Notes: a model not told the origin generated them from the letters alone. Positions 8,901-17,254 are shown, counted from the first letter of the stretch. The stretch: 64,000 nt of DNA from Streptomyces abyssalis (GCF_001751365.1 NZ_LJGT01000040.1:248001-312000); one strand, 5' to 3'. A program made the numbers and translations.

Positions 8901-10607
8901 GTCGTCGTAGGCGTAGGACTTGACCTCGACCGGGCCGTCCGGGGTGCGGAGGGCGATCGAGGCGACCAGGCCGTCCTCCGTCGCGACCTCGACGTGGTAG
9001 CCGCCGTCGTGGCGGATGGCGGTAGGGGTGCCGTCGGGCGCGCGGTCGATGCTGATGCCGTTGCCGTTGCGGTCCTCGACCTCCGCCAGCCACCACAGGC
9101 CGGACGTTCCGTCCTCGGGTGGGAGGAAGCGGCGGGTCAGCCCCGTACGGGGGTCGGTGACGGCCAGGTCCCAGCCGCTGGAGCCCTGCACACAGGTCAG
9201 GGGGATGCGGTGGCCCTCATACGGGTGGACCTGTTCGCCGATCATGTCCGGGGCGTGGCCGTAACGCAGCGAGGACCCGTCGGTGCGGTGCCACCACAAC
9301 TCCTTGCCGTCCTCGGCGACTTCGAGGCGCTCGTCGAGCGTGGAGGCCCAGGAGGGTCCGTAGAAGCGGCCGTTGCGGTAGCCGGAGAGGTGGGTGCGTT
9401 CCACCACCAGCGGCAGGACGCCGGGGAGGGTGAGGTCGGTCTGGTGCTGGAAGACCTCCCCGGTGGACATGTCGATGGGGTCGCCGCCGAGGCATCTGTC
9501 GGACGAGTTGCGGCCCTTGGCCGACAGCTCCGGGGACGGTGGCTTGTTCTTGCCGGGTGCGTTCCTGCCGGCCGGGTTCGGGCCGCCCCGCGATCCGTCC
9601 GGGCCCTTGCCGTCGTTGCGGGAGTTGATGCCTTTGAGGTCGTCGACGATGGAGTCTTCGTTGCGTTTGTGGTTCTTGGAGGTGGTGCGGATGGCGCGGG
9701 TCATGCCGTCGGATATGTGGTCGCGCAGGGCGGGGCCTGCCTTCTTGGCGGCTTTGACGCCGGAGTCGATGAGGGCGTCGAAGGGGGCGGTGAAGGCGTC
9801 CTTGCCGCGGACGCGGCCGTGGCTGGAGTCGGCACGGTCGAGCTTGGACAGGGCGCCGGAGTCCATTTTCGAGCCGAGGCCTGCGAGGCTGGTGGCGGCG
9901 GTGTCGTGTTCGTCGTGGTCGACCTTGACCTTGCCGGTCTTGCCGGGGCCGGAGCCGAAACCGGCCGATCCGGGTGCGGAGTTGAGCTGGGTGGCGTCCT
10001 TGCCCTTGGGCGGGCCGTCGCCGCCGGGCAGGCCGAGTGCTTCGGAGCCGAGCTCGACGAGGAGGTCGGCGGCCTTGCTCTCCAGCTTGGCCACGACGGG
10101 CTCGGTCAGTTTCGCGACGAGCTCCTCGACGATCGCCTCGGAGGCTTCCTTGATGGCGCGGCGGATGGCCTCCCGGCAGGCGGCGCTCGCGGCGGCGCCG
10201 CCCAGGGCGGACAGGCCGCCGGTGAAGACGGCGGCGGCCAGCGAGATGCCGACGGCGGCGGCCATGACGCCGAGTTCGATCTCGGCTTTGCGTTTCATTC
10301 CTTCGATGAGCCCGGCGATGACGTCCATGGCGTCGGCGAAGGTGCGGGAGACGTCGGCGACGTCCTGGAGGTGTTTGGTCTTGACTTTGCCCCAGTGTGC
10401 TTCGAGGGCGTCGGCGGCGGCGCCTTCGCCGGAGGAGAGCAGCCGCTGGATCGCGCGGTGGGCCTCTGCTCCGTGGTCCTCGATGTCGTCGGCGAACTCG
10501 CGCAGGCCGGTGGCCATTTCGCGGTAGTCGTCCTCGTCCACGTTCGGGAAACTGATCCCGATGTAGTCCAGGACCTCGTCCGCCCATTCCGGCAGCGTGT
10601 AACCCAC
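6000..10607 (-). CDS. Rhs/YD-repeat polymorphic toxin (DUF6531, C-terminal variable tip)
   Basis: A 1535-residue toxin. GTG 10607 is chosen because GGGGGAG precedes it and the N-terminus (GYTLPEWADEVLDYIG) matches family starts. Residues about 1-190 form an alpha-helical WXG100/T7SS-like leader with a hydrophobic stretch (GVMAAAVGISLAAAVFTGGL). A low-complexity linker follows. DUF6531 begins at CLGGDPIDMSTGEV, then come dozens of YD repeats (YDxxGRxxxxxxP type) and the core-closing RFPGQYADPET....YDPETARYTTPDPLGL and WIDPLGL. The last roughly 136 residues (VTVYRKQ to the end) form the toxin tip. The tip-coding DNA (about 6000-6410) is less GC-rich than the core, as expected for a swapped module. 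It heads an overlapping operon with putative immunity genes. Export by a type VII-like route is inferred. Confidence 0.93.
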   Translation of the reverse strand: MGYTLPEWADEVLDYIGISFPNVDEDDYREMATGLREFADDIEDHGAEAHRAIQRLLSSGEGAAADALEAHWGKVKTKHLQDVADVSRTFADAMDVIAGLIEGMKRKAEIELGVMAAAVGISLAAAVFTGGLSALGGAAASAACREAIRRAIKEASEAIVEELVAKLTEPVVAKLESKAADLLVELGSEALGLPGGDGPPKGKDATQLNSAPGSAGFGSGPGKTGKVKVDHDEHDTAATSLAGLGSKMDSGALSKLDRADSSHGRVRGKDAFTAPFDALIDSGVKAAKKAGPALRDHISDGMTRAIRTTSKNHKRNEDSIVDDLKGINSRNDGKGPDGSRGGPNPAGRNAPGKNKPPSPELSAKGRNSSDRCLGGDPIDMSTGEVFQHQTDLTLPGVLPLVVERTHLSGYRNGRFYGPSWASTLDERLEVAEDGKELWWHRTDGSSLRYGHAPDMIGEQVHPYEGHRIPLTCVQGSSGWDLAVTDPRTGLTRRFLPPEDGTSGLWWLAEVEDRNGNGISIDRAPDGTPTAIRHDGGYHVEVATEDGLVASIALRTPDGPVEVKSYAYDDARNLTHIVNSSGLPMVFGYDADHRITSWTDRNDSTYQFVYDERGRVTRTVGPEGYLSSQLEYDTAERITRYTDSLGAVTTYHLNYLGQVIAETDPLGNTVHSEWDRHDNLLSRTDALGHTTRFDWSDNHVDLLAVHRPDGTTTSTVYNGMHLPVEITLPDGAVWRQEFDGRGNCSTVLAPDRTRTCYTHDSTGAVATITDALGGQTRIANNPAGLPLALTDPVGGGTSCARDPFGRPVTVTDAVGVTTRLEWTVEGKPSRRLAAEGSERTWEWDGEGNCVTQTDPNGGESHFQYTHFDQLVSRTTPDGVTYNFAYDTELRLTQVTNPYGLTWDYAYDRAGNLCAESDFDNREVSYVHDVTGRLESRTTPLGHTIRYEHDALGRVTAKNAAGHVTRYEHDAGDRITHAASPDSTLDFEWDITGRLLSEAVDGRRTLFAYDELGRRSSRTTPTGAVTRFAYDEAGNRTSLSADAHRIDFTHDANGRELERTFGDTVTLTSVWDPLGRLTHQDLVTNTRTRRARSYAYRPDSYLTSITEEVTGLSQQMDLDAIGRPLTVTADGWSESYAYDQAGNQTAAAWPEEAGHAAARGERTYQGTRIVSAGSVRYEHDAAGRMTTRQKKRVSRKPDTWHYEWDPENRLTACTTPDGTRWSYTYDPIGRRTAKYRLDDNGSPVEAVYFTWDGTRLAEQSDTATGVTLTWDHEGHRPLTQYERKPLTQGEVDSRFFAIVTDLVGTPTELVDEQGDIAWHTRTTLWGTTTWNRNATAYTPLRFPGQYADPETALHYNHFRHYDPETARYTTPDPLGLAPAPNPSTYVQNPRNWIDPLGLASCETVTVYRKQTNHPLSQRVHIGENGEVVISGKGKLYLNMSGDISHTTEFRGDGGQIVAFDVSREYRDAVRDAALPQDRADHPDGDSFSKPEWKQLLREYPEISDPSKGPDLYGISDKLLGGLRENIVPGSGRVIQEG

Positions 10608-10804
10608 CGTCAACTCCCCCCGTACACAGGCACGTCGACCTGCCCTGAGTCCCCGTTCGAACAGCAACACCGCAGCAGCCCGGGCGTCCAGTTCGAAACC
10701 CCGAACAGTCTAGACAGGCGCAAAGTGCCCCGCACAAGGGGAAGTTCGGACGTGGGGAAAGGCACACACGAGCTGCATGCCCTGGGGCCGGGATGCGGCC
10801 CCGG

Positions 10805-11758
10805 TCAACTGCCGCTGACGCTCCCGGGGCCGCCGCTCCAGCGGACTTCCCCGTCGACCATCGTGTCCGTCGGGGTGAGGCCCAACGCGCGGGCGACCGC
10901 GGCCGATGCCGCATGCTCCGGGTGGATGTGGGCGACGAGCGTGTCCACGCCGTGGCCGCGAAGCCACCGCGCCATGGCGAGCGCGCCCTCGCGTGCGTAG
11001 CCGTTTCCCTGGTGGTCGCCGCCGACGACCCAGGCGACCTCGGCAGTGAGAGGGCCGGCGGCCGGACGGCGGAGCGTGGCCTGCACGGTGCCGACCAACT
11101 GCGCGTCGGACACCCGGCGGAGCATCCAGTTCAGCCATCCCTCGCCCCCGTCAGGCGACCGCCCGGCGCACTGCCGCCGGTAGCGGGCTTCCAACTCCTC
11201 GGCCGAGGGAGGCGATCCGCCGGTCCAGGTGTGCAGGCGTACGTCGGCGAGCACCGGGAACGCCTCAGGCGCATGCGAGGCGCGCAGCGGCTCCAGCGCG
11301 AGGCGCGCGGTCGTCAGGGCAGTGGCGACGGGCCAAGTGCCCGGCTCCGCCGTCCCGTTCAGGCCGGGCCCGAGCAGGTCCCAGCGGTTCCCGTACGGGT
11401 CGCGGAAGACCGCGACCTTCCCGTACGGCTCGTCCCTCGGCGCTTCCTCGAAGACGACCCCGGCCGCCCGCATGCGCGCGTAATCACCGTCGAAGTCCTC
11501 GGTGTTGAGGAACCAGCCGACGCGGCCCCCGGTCTGGTCCCCGATGCGGGCGCTCTGCTCGGGCCCGTCGGCCCTGGCGAGCAGCACCCGCGTCTCCCGC
11601 GCTCCGCGCGGGGCGACGACCACCCAGCGCTTCCCGCCGTCGCCGTCCTGCTCCACGCGTGTGTCCTCGACGAGTTCGAAGCCGAGGGCGTCCACGTAGA
11701 AGGCGACGGCCTCGTCGTAGTCGGGCACGACCACGGTCACCAGTCCGAGATGAGGCAT
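10805..11758 (-). CDS. VOC (glyoxalase-like) and GNAT acetyltransferase fusion protein
   Basis: A single uninterrupted frame of 317 residues from ATG 11758 (AGGAT upstream). Residues 1 to about 118 are a VOC/glyoxalase-bleomycin-resistance domain (HLGLVTVVVPDYDEAVAFYVDALGFE start, ending in VFRDPYGNRWDLLGPG). Residues about 135-315 are a RimJ/RimL-type GNAT domain (TTARLALEPLR start, GNGYAREGALAMARWL acetyl-CoA loop, HPEHAASAAVARALGL). Each domain normally occurs as a separate protein, and the joining linker is short. It might detoxify or modify an antibiotic or metabolite, but no substrate can be inferred. It lies downstream of rbsD, 74 bp away, and may be read through from the ribose operon. 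Confidence 0.85.
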   Translation of the reverse strand: MPHLGLVTVVVPDYDEAVAFYVDALGFELVEDTRVEQDGDGGKRWVVVAPRGARETRVLLARADGPEQSARIGDQTGGRVGWFLNTEDFDGDYARMRAAGVVFEEAPRDEPYGKVAVFRDPYGNRWDLLGPGLNGTAEPGTWPVATALTTARLALEPLRASHAPEAFPVLADVRLHTWTGGSPPSAEELEARYRRQCAGRSPDGGEGWLNWMLRRVSDAQLVGTVQATLRRPAAGPLTAEVAWVVGGDHQGNGYAREGALAMARWLRGHGVDTLVAHIHPEHAASAAVARALGLTPTDTMVDGEVRWSGGPGSVSGS

Positions 11759-11832
11759 CCGTTGATCCTGCCCGCACCGGGCACCCGGCGCCACCGGGTT
11801 ACCCGCCCCCCTGGGGAAGGCCCGCGCACGGC

Positions 11833-12228
11833 CTAGAACGGCACCCCGCAGTGCAGCATCACGTTCGCGTACGGACGGACCTCGCCCGTACGGACCACGA
11901 GGCGCGCCCCACGTGCCCGGGCCTTGAACTCCTCGTGCGGAACGAGTTCCAGGGACGGGAAGAGCCCGTCGAGGAGGGCGGACGCCTCCGGGTTGCGGTC
12001 CTTGATCTCGGAGGCCGCCATGGCGCCCTCGGTCTCGAGCTCGTCCAGCAGGCCGGAGAGCACCTCGGCGAAGGGCGGCACCCCCGCGCGGAAGGCCAGG
12101 TCGACGATCATCAGGCCCGGCGCCACCGGCACCGGAAATCCCGCGTCGCAGACGACGACGCGGTCGGTGTGGCCCAGCATGGCCAGCGCGCCCGCGAGGT
12201 GACGGTTGAGGATTCCCGACTTCTTCAT
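11833..12228 (-). CDS. rbsD: D-ribose pyranase
   Basis: A 131-residue RbsD/FucU family protein starting at ATG 12228 with AAGGAG upstream. The diagnostic N-terminus MKKSGILNRHLAGALAMLGHTD carries the catalytic histidine at about residue 20. It is followed by VVCDAGFPVP and the C-terminal VRTGEVRPYANVMLHCGVPF. RbsD interconverts beta-pyranose and beta-furanose ribose so that ribokinase can act on the sugar. It is the last rbs gene of the cluster, 149 bp after rbsB. No rbsK is present in the window. Confidence 0.95.
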   Translation of the reverse strand: MKKSGILNRHLAGALAMLGHTDRVVVCDAGFPVPVAPGLMIVDLAFRAGVPPFAEVLSGLLDELETEGAMAASEIKDRNPEASALLDGLFPSLELVPHEEFKARARGARLVVRTGEVRPYANVMLHCGVPF

Positions 12229-12255
12229 TGGGGTGCCGGCTCCTTCTCCAGTTGC

Positions 12256-12275
12256 GGTCCGGTCCGGTCCGGTCC
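12256..12275. repeat. Four tandem GGTCC pentamers
   Basis: Four perfect GGTCC copies followed by two GTTCG copies lie in the rbsB-rbsD intergenic space, just before the rbsD ribosome-binding region on the minus strand. Probably slipped-strand expansion; the function, if any, is unknown. Confidence 0.6.
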
Positions 12276-12377
12276 GTTCGGTTCGCCGCCGGGCGGCGGC
12301 CGGCCAGTTGCCCGTCGGCCGCCGCCGCCCCGCGTGCCTGCTTCCGGCCGGGGCGGGTGACCTGCCCCGGCGGCCGG

Positions 12378-13319
12378 TCAGGAGTACCGGCTGACGTTCC
12401 TCTTGTCCACGGTGACGACCGGGACCATGATCTCCTGGTCGGGGTCGCTGCCCTCGATCTTCCGGATGGCGTTGCGTACGGCCATCTTGCCCAGCTCGGC
12501 GGGCTGTTGGGCGATCGAGGTGTTGAGCGTGCCCTTCTGGATGGCCTTGAAGCCGTCAGGGGTTCCGTCGAAGCCGACGACCTTGATCTGCTTCCCGGCC
12601 CTGCCGCCCAGCGCCTTGATCGCGCCCAGGGCCATCTCGTCGTTCTCGGCGAAGATGCCGGTGGCCTCGGGGTGGGACTGGAGCAGGTTGGTGGTGACGT
12701 CGAGCCCCTCGGCGCGGTCGAAGTTGGCCGACTGCTTACCGACGACCTTGATGTCCGGGTACTTCTTGATCGCGGACATGAAGCCCTTGCCACGCTCGCG
12801 GGAGGCGGAGGTGCCCGGCTGGCCGCGCAGGACGAGGATGCTGCCCTGCTCGTCGAGCTGCTTCGCGAGCTGCTCGGCCGCCTTCTTGCCGCCGTTGACG
12901 TTGTCGGAGGCGACGGTCGTGGCGACCTTCGCCTTGTTCACGGCACGGTCGACGGCGACGACGGGGATACCGGCGTTGGCCGCGGCCTTGACCGGAGGCC
13001 CGGCGGCGTCGGAGTCGACGGGGTTGACGATGATCGACTTCACGTTCTGGCTGGTGAAGTTCTGCAGCTGGTTGGCCTGCTGGGACGCGTCGTTCTGGGC
13101 GTCCTGGACGTTCAGTGAGGCTCCCTGCGCCTTGGCCTCCTCCTCCGCGCCCTTCTTCATCTCCACGAAGAACGGGTTGTCGAGGGTCGAGAGGGCCAGC
13201 CCCAGCTTGATGTCCTTCTTCTCCCCGGACTTGGCCGAGCCGCTGCCGCAGCCCGTGGCGGCTGCGCATATCAGAGCCGCGGCTGTCACTACGGCATACG
13301 TGCTCTTTCTCTTGCTCAT
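12378..13319 (-). CDS. rbsB: Ribose-type ABC transporter, substrate-binding lipoprotein
   Basis: A 313-residue periplasmic-binding-protein-type sugar receptor. ATG 13319 opens a lipoprotein signal peptide (MSKRKSTYAVVTAAALICAAATGC) with a lipobox cysteine at residue 24. The mature part starts with IKLGLALSTLDNPFFVEMKKGAEEEAK, typical of RbsB, and contains NPVDSDAAGPPVKAA, AVDRAVN and GFDGTPDGFKAIQKG. It captures ribose or a related sugar outside the membrane and hands it to RbsC. It lies 65 bp after rbsC. Relatives bind autoinducer-2, xylose or inositol; RbsD next door favours ribose. Confidence 0.92.
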   Translation of the reverse strand: MSKRKSTYAVVTAAALICAAATGCGSGSAKSGEKKDIKLGLALSTLDNPFFVEMKKGAEEEAKAQGASLNVQDAQNDASQQANQLQNFTSQNVKSIIVNPVDSDAAGPPVKAAANAGIPVVAVDRAVNKAKVATTVASDNVNGGKKAAEQLAKQLDEQGSILVLRGQPGTSASRERGKGFMSAIKKYPDIKVVGKQSANFDRAEGLDVTTNLLQSHPEATGIFAENDEMALGAIKALGGRAGKQIKVVGFDGTPDGFKAIQKGTLNTSIAQQPAELGKMAVRNAIRKIEGSDPDQEIMVPVVTVDKRNVSRYS

Positions 13320-13384
13320 TGCTGCATTCCTTGCAGTCGACGGCAGTGAAATGAACGGCGCGCTGTCCCCCGAACGCACAGAGA

Positions 13385-14452
13385 TCATGCGCGACGACGG
13401 AGTGTATCGAGGAGCACCGCAAGAGCAATCACTGCCCCGATAACGACCTGTTGCCAGAAAATCGAGACTTCCAGCAGATTGAGACCATTGCGGAGGACCG
13501 CGAGGATAAGGGCGCCGATGAGCGTTCCGGACGCTTTTCCGACACCGCCCGCGAGGCTCGCGCCGCCGATCACCACCGCGGCGATGGCGTCCAGTTCGTA
13601 CCCCGTGGCCGCCTGCGGCTGCGCGGAGGCCAGCCGCGAGGCCAGCACGATCCCGGCGACGGCGGCGAATGCGCCGGAGAGCCCGTAGATGACGAGCTTC
13701 TGACGCCGCACCCGGATTCCGGAGAGCCGCGCGGCCTCCTCGTTGCCGCCGATCGCGTACATCGAACGGCCGCTGTAGGTACGGGCGAGCACCAGCGAGG
13801 TGATGCCGCCCATCACCACGAGCACCACCAGCGGCAGGGGGAACCAGCCGCCGAGCGTCTCGCCGACCGTGGCGACGGAGGCGGGAAGCGCGATCGGGGT
13901 GCCCTCGGAGAGCACGAGCGAGAGGCCACGTCCGACGGAGAGCATCGCGAGGGTCGCGATGAACGGCGGCAGCTTGCCGTAGGCGATGAGCCCGCCGCTG
14001 ACGAGGCCGCATGCGACGCCCGTACCGACCGCGAGCAGCACGGAAAGCCAGACCGGGAGGCCTTCCTTCGTCGAGGTGTAGCCGAGCATGATCGCGGAGA
14101 GGGCGGCGACCGAGCCGACCGACAGGTCGATGCCTCCCGCGACGACGACGAAGGTCACCCCGAAGGCGAGGATCGCGGTCACGGCCGCCTGCACGCCGAC
14201 GTTCAGCAGATTCTGCGTGCTGAGGAAGTCGGGGGACATGGCCGCCAGCACGACGGTCAGTACGACGAGTCCGCTCAGCGCGCCGTTCTCCAGGAGGACC
14301 TTGCGCAGCACCGGCTTCGCGTCACTCAGGGCACCGCCGGGACCGCCCCCGGGACCGCCCCCCTTCGAGGGGCCCTTGCCCAGGCGGTGCTGTCCCTGAC
14401 CGTGCCCGTCGCCGTGGCCCTGCCCGCTGCTGCTGTGGATGTCAGTGGCCAC
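13385..14452 (-). CDS. rbsC: Ribose-type ABC transporter permease
   Basis: A 355-residue permease starting at GTG 14452 behind GGAGG. The first 45 residues are an unusual hydrophilic His/Gly-rich tail (SSSGQGHGDGHGQGQH, then GGGPGGGPGG). About eight to ten transmembrane helices follow, including the BPD_transp_2 signature FGVTFVVVAGGIDLSVGSVAALSA and the LAGGVGKASGTLIGALILAVLRNGLNLL region that contacts RbsA. It forms the membrane channel of the ribose importer. Its start overlaps the end of rbsA by 11 bp. Confidence 0.94.
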   Translation of the reverse strand: MATDIHSSSGQGHGDGHGQGQHRLGKGPSKGGGPGGGPGGALSDAKPVLRKVLLENGALSGLVVLTVVLAAMSPDFLSTQNLLNVGVQAAVTAILAFGVTFVVVAGGIDLSVGSVAALSAIMLGYTSTKEGLPVWLSVLLAVGTGVACGLVSGGLIAYGKLPPFIATLAMLSVGRGLSLVLSEGTPIALPASVATVGETLGGWFPLPLVVLVVMGGITSLVLARTYSGRSMYAIGGNEEAARLSGIRVRRQKLVIYGLSGAFAAVAGIVLASRLASAQPQAATGYELDAIAAVVIGGASLAGGVGKASGTLIGALILAVLRNGLNLLEVSIFWQQVVIGAVIALAVLLDTLRRRA

Positions 14453-16025
14453 GGAGGCCCTCCTTGTCCTTGGTCTTCGACGCGGGCGTGCCCTGTTCGT
14501 GCGCGGTGCCCACGGCGAGCCGCATCACGGCGTCCTGAGTCGCTTCCCGCGCTGCGAGTTCGCCCGCGATGCGGCCCTGGGCCATCACGAGGACGCGGTC
14601 GCTCATGCCCAGCACCTCGGGGAGGTCGCTGGAGATCATCAGCACGGCGTGGCCCGACGCCGTGAGTTCGTTGATGAGCTCGTAGATCTCGACCTTCGCG
14701 CCGACGTCGATGCCGCGCGTCGGCTCGTCGAGGATCAGCACTCTGCTCTGTGCGAGCAGCCACTTGCCGATGACGACCTTCTGCTGGTTGCCGCCGGAGA
14801 GGGTGCCCATGCGCTGGCCGAGCCCCGACATGCGTACGTTCAGACGCCCGGCGATGCGGCTCGCGGACTCCTGCTGGCCGGTCAGGTTCACGAAGCCCGC
14901 GCGGCTTGCCCGGCGCAGCGTGACCAGCCCCAGGTTGTCCTCCACGGAGGAGTCAGGCAGCAGACCCTGGCCCTTGCGGTCCTCCGGTACGAGCCCGATG
15001 CCGGCGGCGAGTGCGGCGTTGATGTCGTGCCGGCGCAGCCGCCTGCCCTGCACCTCGACGGTGCCCGAGTCGTACGGGTCGGCGCCGAAGACCGCACGCG
15101 CCACCTCCGTACGCCCGGCGCCCACCAGCCCTGCCAGGCCCACGACTTCGCCCGCACGCAGCTCGAAGCCGACTCCGGAGAAGCTGCCCGCACGCCCCAG
15201 CCCGGAGACGCGCAGCAGCGGCGCCTCCGCGTTCCCGGAAGTGGCGCGCGGGGTGCCGGTCTCCCGCGGGTACTGCTGCTCGATGCTGCGCCCCACCATC
15301 ATCCGTACGAGGTCGTCGCGCGGCGTCGATGCGGGTGTCCGTCCGACGCTGCGGCCGTCGCGGAGCACGGTGACGCGGTCGCCGAGCGCGGCGATCTCCT
15401 CCAGGTGATGGGTGATGAAGACGATGCCGACGCCGTCGGCGCGCAGCCTCCGTACGAGGTCGAAGAGCTTCTCGACCTCGTCGGCGGTGAGCGCGGCCGT
15501 CGGCTCGTCCATGATCAGCACACGCGCGCGCAGGCTCAGCGCCTTGGCGATCTCGACCATCTGCGAGCGTGCGACGCCCAGTTCGCGTACGGGCGTGTCC
15601 GGTGGGATGTCGACGCCCACGCGGCCGAGCACCTCGGCGGCGTCGGCGTTCATGCGGGAGCGGTCGAGCAGCCCGAAGCGGCGGGGCTGCCGGCCGAGGA
15701 AGATGTTCTCGGCGACGCTGAGATGCGGAACCAGGTTGAACTCCTGGTGCATGGTGGCGACTCCGAGGCGTTCGGCGTCGCCCGCGCTGTGGATGCGCAC
15801 GGGCTTCCCGTCGCGCAGCACGCGTCCGGAGTCCGCGCGGTGGACGCCGGAGAGGACCTTGATGAGGGTGCTCTTGCCGGCGCCGTTCTCGCCCAGCAGT
15901 ACGTGCACTTCGCCTTCGTGCAGGTCGAAGTCGACGCCGTCGAGGGCGACCACTCCGGTGAAGGTCTTGCGGATGCCCTCGGTGCGCAGCAACTCCCGGG
16001 AAGGTGGGGGGTCGGGCGTGCTCAA
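14442..16025 (-). CDS. rbsA: Ribose-type ABC transporter, duplicated ATPase
   Basis: A 527-residue double ATPase from TTG 16025 (GGGAAG upstream; the start overlaps the lacI stop as TTGA). Domain 1 has Walker A GENGAGKST at 45-53, an LGVARSQMVEIAKALS signature and Walker B VLIMDEPTAAL. Domain 2 has a degenerate P-loop (GLVGAGRTEVA), the LSGGNQQKVVIGKWL signature and VLILDEPTRGID, as usual for carbohydrate importers of the RbsA/MglA type. It powers sugar uptake with RbsC and RbsB. Confidence 0.95.
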   Translation of the reverse strand: MSTPDPPPSRELLRTEGIRKTFTGVVALDGVDFDLHEGEVHVLLGENGAGKSTLIKVLSGVHRADSGRVLRDGKPVRIHSAGDAERLGVATMHQEFNLVPHLSVAENIFLGRQPRRFGLLDRSRMNADAAEVLGRVGVDIPPDTPVRELGVARSQMVEIAKALSLRARVLIMDEPTAALTADEVEKLFDLVRRLRADGVGIVFITHHLEEIAALGDRVTVLRDGRSVGRTPASTPRDDLVRMMVGRSIEQQYPRETGTPRATSGNAEAPLLRVSGLGRAGSFSGVGFELRAGEVVGLAGLVGAGRTEVARAVFGADPYDSGTVEVQGRRLRRHDINAALAAGIGLVPEDRKGQGLLPDSSVEDNLGLVTLRRASRAGFVNLTGQQESASRIAGRLNVRMSGLGQRMGTLSGGNQQKVVIGKWLLAQSRVLILDEPTRGIDVGAKVEIYELINELTASGHAVLMISSDLPEVLGMSDRVLVMAQGRIAGELAAREATQDAVMRLAVGTAHEQGTPASKTKDKEGLRGH

Positions 16026-17029
16026 CGGTTCTTCCCTTCGCTCTCGCCGCAGGAGCGGCGCGTGACAAGGCGGGCGGTGAGGGTGACGGACTCGGCGCTG
16101 CGGCCCTCGACCAGGTTGATCAGGGCTTCCACGGCGCGGTGTCCCAGCTCGCCGGTCGGTTGTGCGATCGCGGTGATGGGCGGATCGGTGTGCAGGAACC
16201 ACGGGATGTCGTCGAACGCGGCCAGCGCGATGTCGTGGGGGACGCGCAGGCCGCGGCGGCGCAGTTCGTCCATCGCGCCCAGTGCCATCAGGTTGTCCGC
16301 GGCGAAGACGACCTCGGGGGGCTCGGGCAGATCGAGGAAGGCCGCCGTCTCCCGTCTGCCGCTCTCGGTCTGGAAGTCCCCCTGGCCGGTGTACTCCGGG
16401 GGCAGCGGCAGTCCGTGCGCGTCGAGCGCCGCGCGGAAGGCGGCCACGCGTTCGTCGCCCGTGGTGGTCTCGCTGGGGCCGCCGATGATGGCGAGGCGCC
16501 GGTGGCCCAGTGCGTGGAGGTGCGCGACGAGATCGTGGACGGCGCCGCGTCCGTCCGCGTGCACGACGGGCACGTCGAGGCCGCGTATCCAGCGGTCGAC
16601 GAAGACCATGGGGGTGCCGGCGGCCGCCGCGTCCCGGATCATCGCGTTGCCGCCGTCGGTGGGGGAGACCAGCAGGCCGTCGATGCGGCGCTCCAGGAGA
16701 GTGCGCACATGGTGTTCCTGAAGTGCCGCGCGTTCGTCGGCGTTTCCGATGATGACGCTGTAGCCGCGCTCACGGGCGGCGTCCTCGACGGCCCGGGCCA
16801 GCTCCGTGAAGAACGGGTTGAGCACGTCGCTGATGACGAGGCCGAGAGTGCGCGTCTGATGCGTCCTCAGGGAGCGTGCGACGGCGTTGGGACGGTAACC
16901 GAGCTGGGTGACGGCGGTCAGCACGCGCGAGCGGGTGTCCGGGCGCACGGCCGGGTGGTCGTTGAGCACCCGGGAGACCGTGGCGACCGAGACCCCTGCG
17001 TGGGATGCAACGTCCTTGATGCTGGTCAA
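16022..17029 (-). CDS. LacI-family transcriptional regulator of the ribose operon
   Basis: A 335-residue LacI/GalR regulator starting at TTG 17029. The N-terminal HTH (SIKDVASHAGVSVATVSRVLN) and hinge (YRPNAVARSLRT) are intact. The effector domain is periplasmic-binding-protein-like (LGLVISDVLNPFFTELARAVE ... AFDDIPW). It is the first gene of the unit and overlaps rbsA. A LacI-type operator lies about 32 bp upstream, so autoregulation and repression of the transporter, relieved by sugar, are likely. Confidence 0.92.
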   Translation of the reverse strand: MTSIKDVASHAGVSVATVSRVLNDHPAVRPDTRSRVLTAVTQLGYRPNAVARSLRTHQTRTLGLVISDVLNPFFTELARAVEDAARERGYSVIIGNADERAALQEHHVRTLLERRIDGLLVSPTDGGNAMIRDAAAAGTPMVFVDRWIRGLDVPVVHADGRGAVHDLVAHLHALGHRRLAIIGGPSETTTGDERVAAFRAALDAHGLPLPPEYTGQGDFQTESGRRETAAFLDLPEPPEVVFAADNLMALGAMDELRRRGLRVPHDIALAAFDDIPWFLHTDPPITAIAQPTGELGHRAVEALINLVEGRSAESVTLTARLVTRRSCGESEGKNR

Positions 17030-17060
17030 CTGCCGCGCCCGCCTTGGATCCTGACCGTCG

Positions 17061-17074
17061 TGGTAACGATTACA
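17061..17074 (-). promoter_or_regulatory. LacI-type operator upstream of the rbs operon
   Basis: The sequence TGGTAACGATTACA reads TGTAATCGTTACCA on the transcribed strand. It is a near-palindrome centred on CG and matches the LacI/GalR and cre-type consensus TGNAANCGNTTNCA at all but one defined position. It is 32 bp upstream of the regulator gene. Confidence 0.7.
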
Positions 17075-17254
17075 TCCGACATGAGAAGGGACGGCACCGC
17101 GTCAGCACAAGGGTTCTACATCCGATCGTGACAAGGCTCCCGACGCGGTCCGTGACGCGGCACGTGACACCTGCCGGAGGCGTCCGTGCCGGGGCGTGAC
17201 CGGGTCGTCCACAGGCCTGACGCGTTGTCGGTGGCGGGCATTACGGTGATCGTC

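Noticed and set aside
8883..11000. Plus-strand open frame of 705 codons opposite the Rhs toxin
   Set aside because: Gly/Val/Asp-biased antisense translation of the YD repeats; no domain.
14439..16721. Plus-strand open frame of 760 codons opposite rbsA and lacI
   Set aside because: Antisense shadow of two strongly supported genes.
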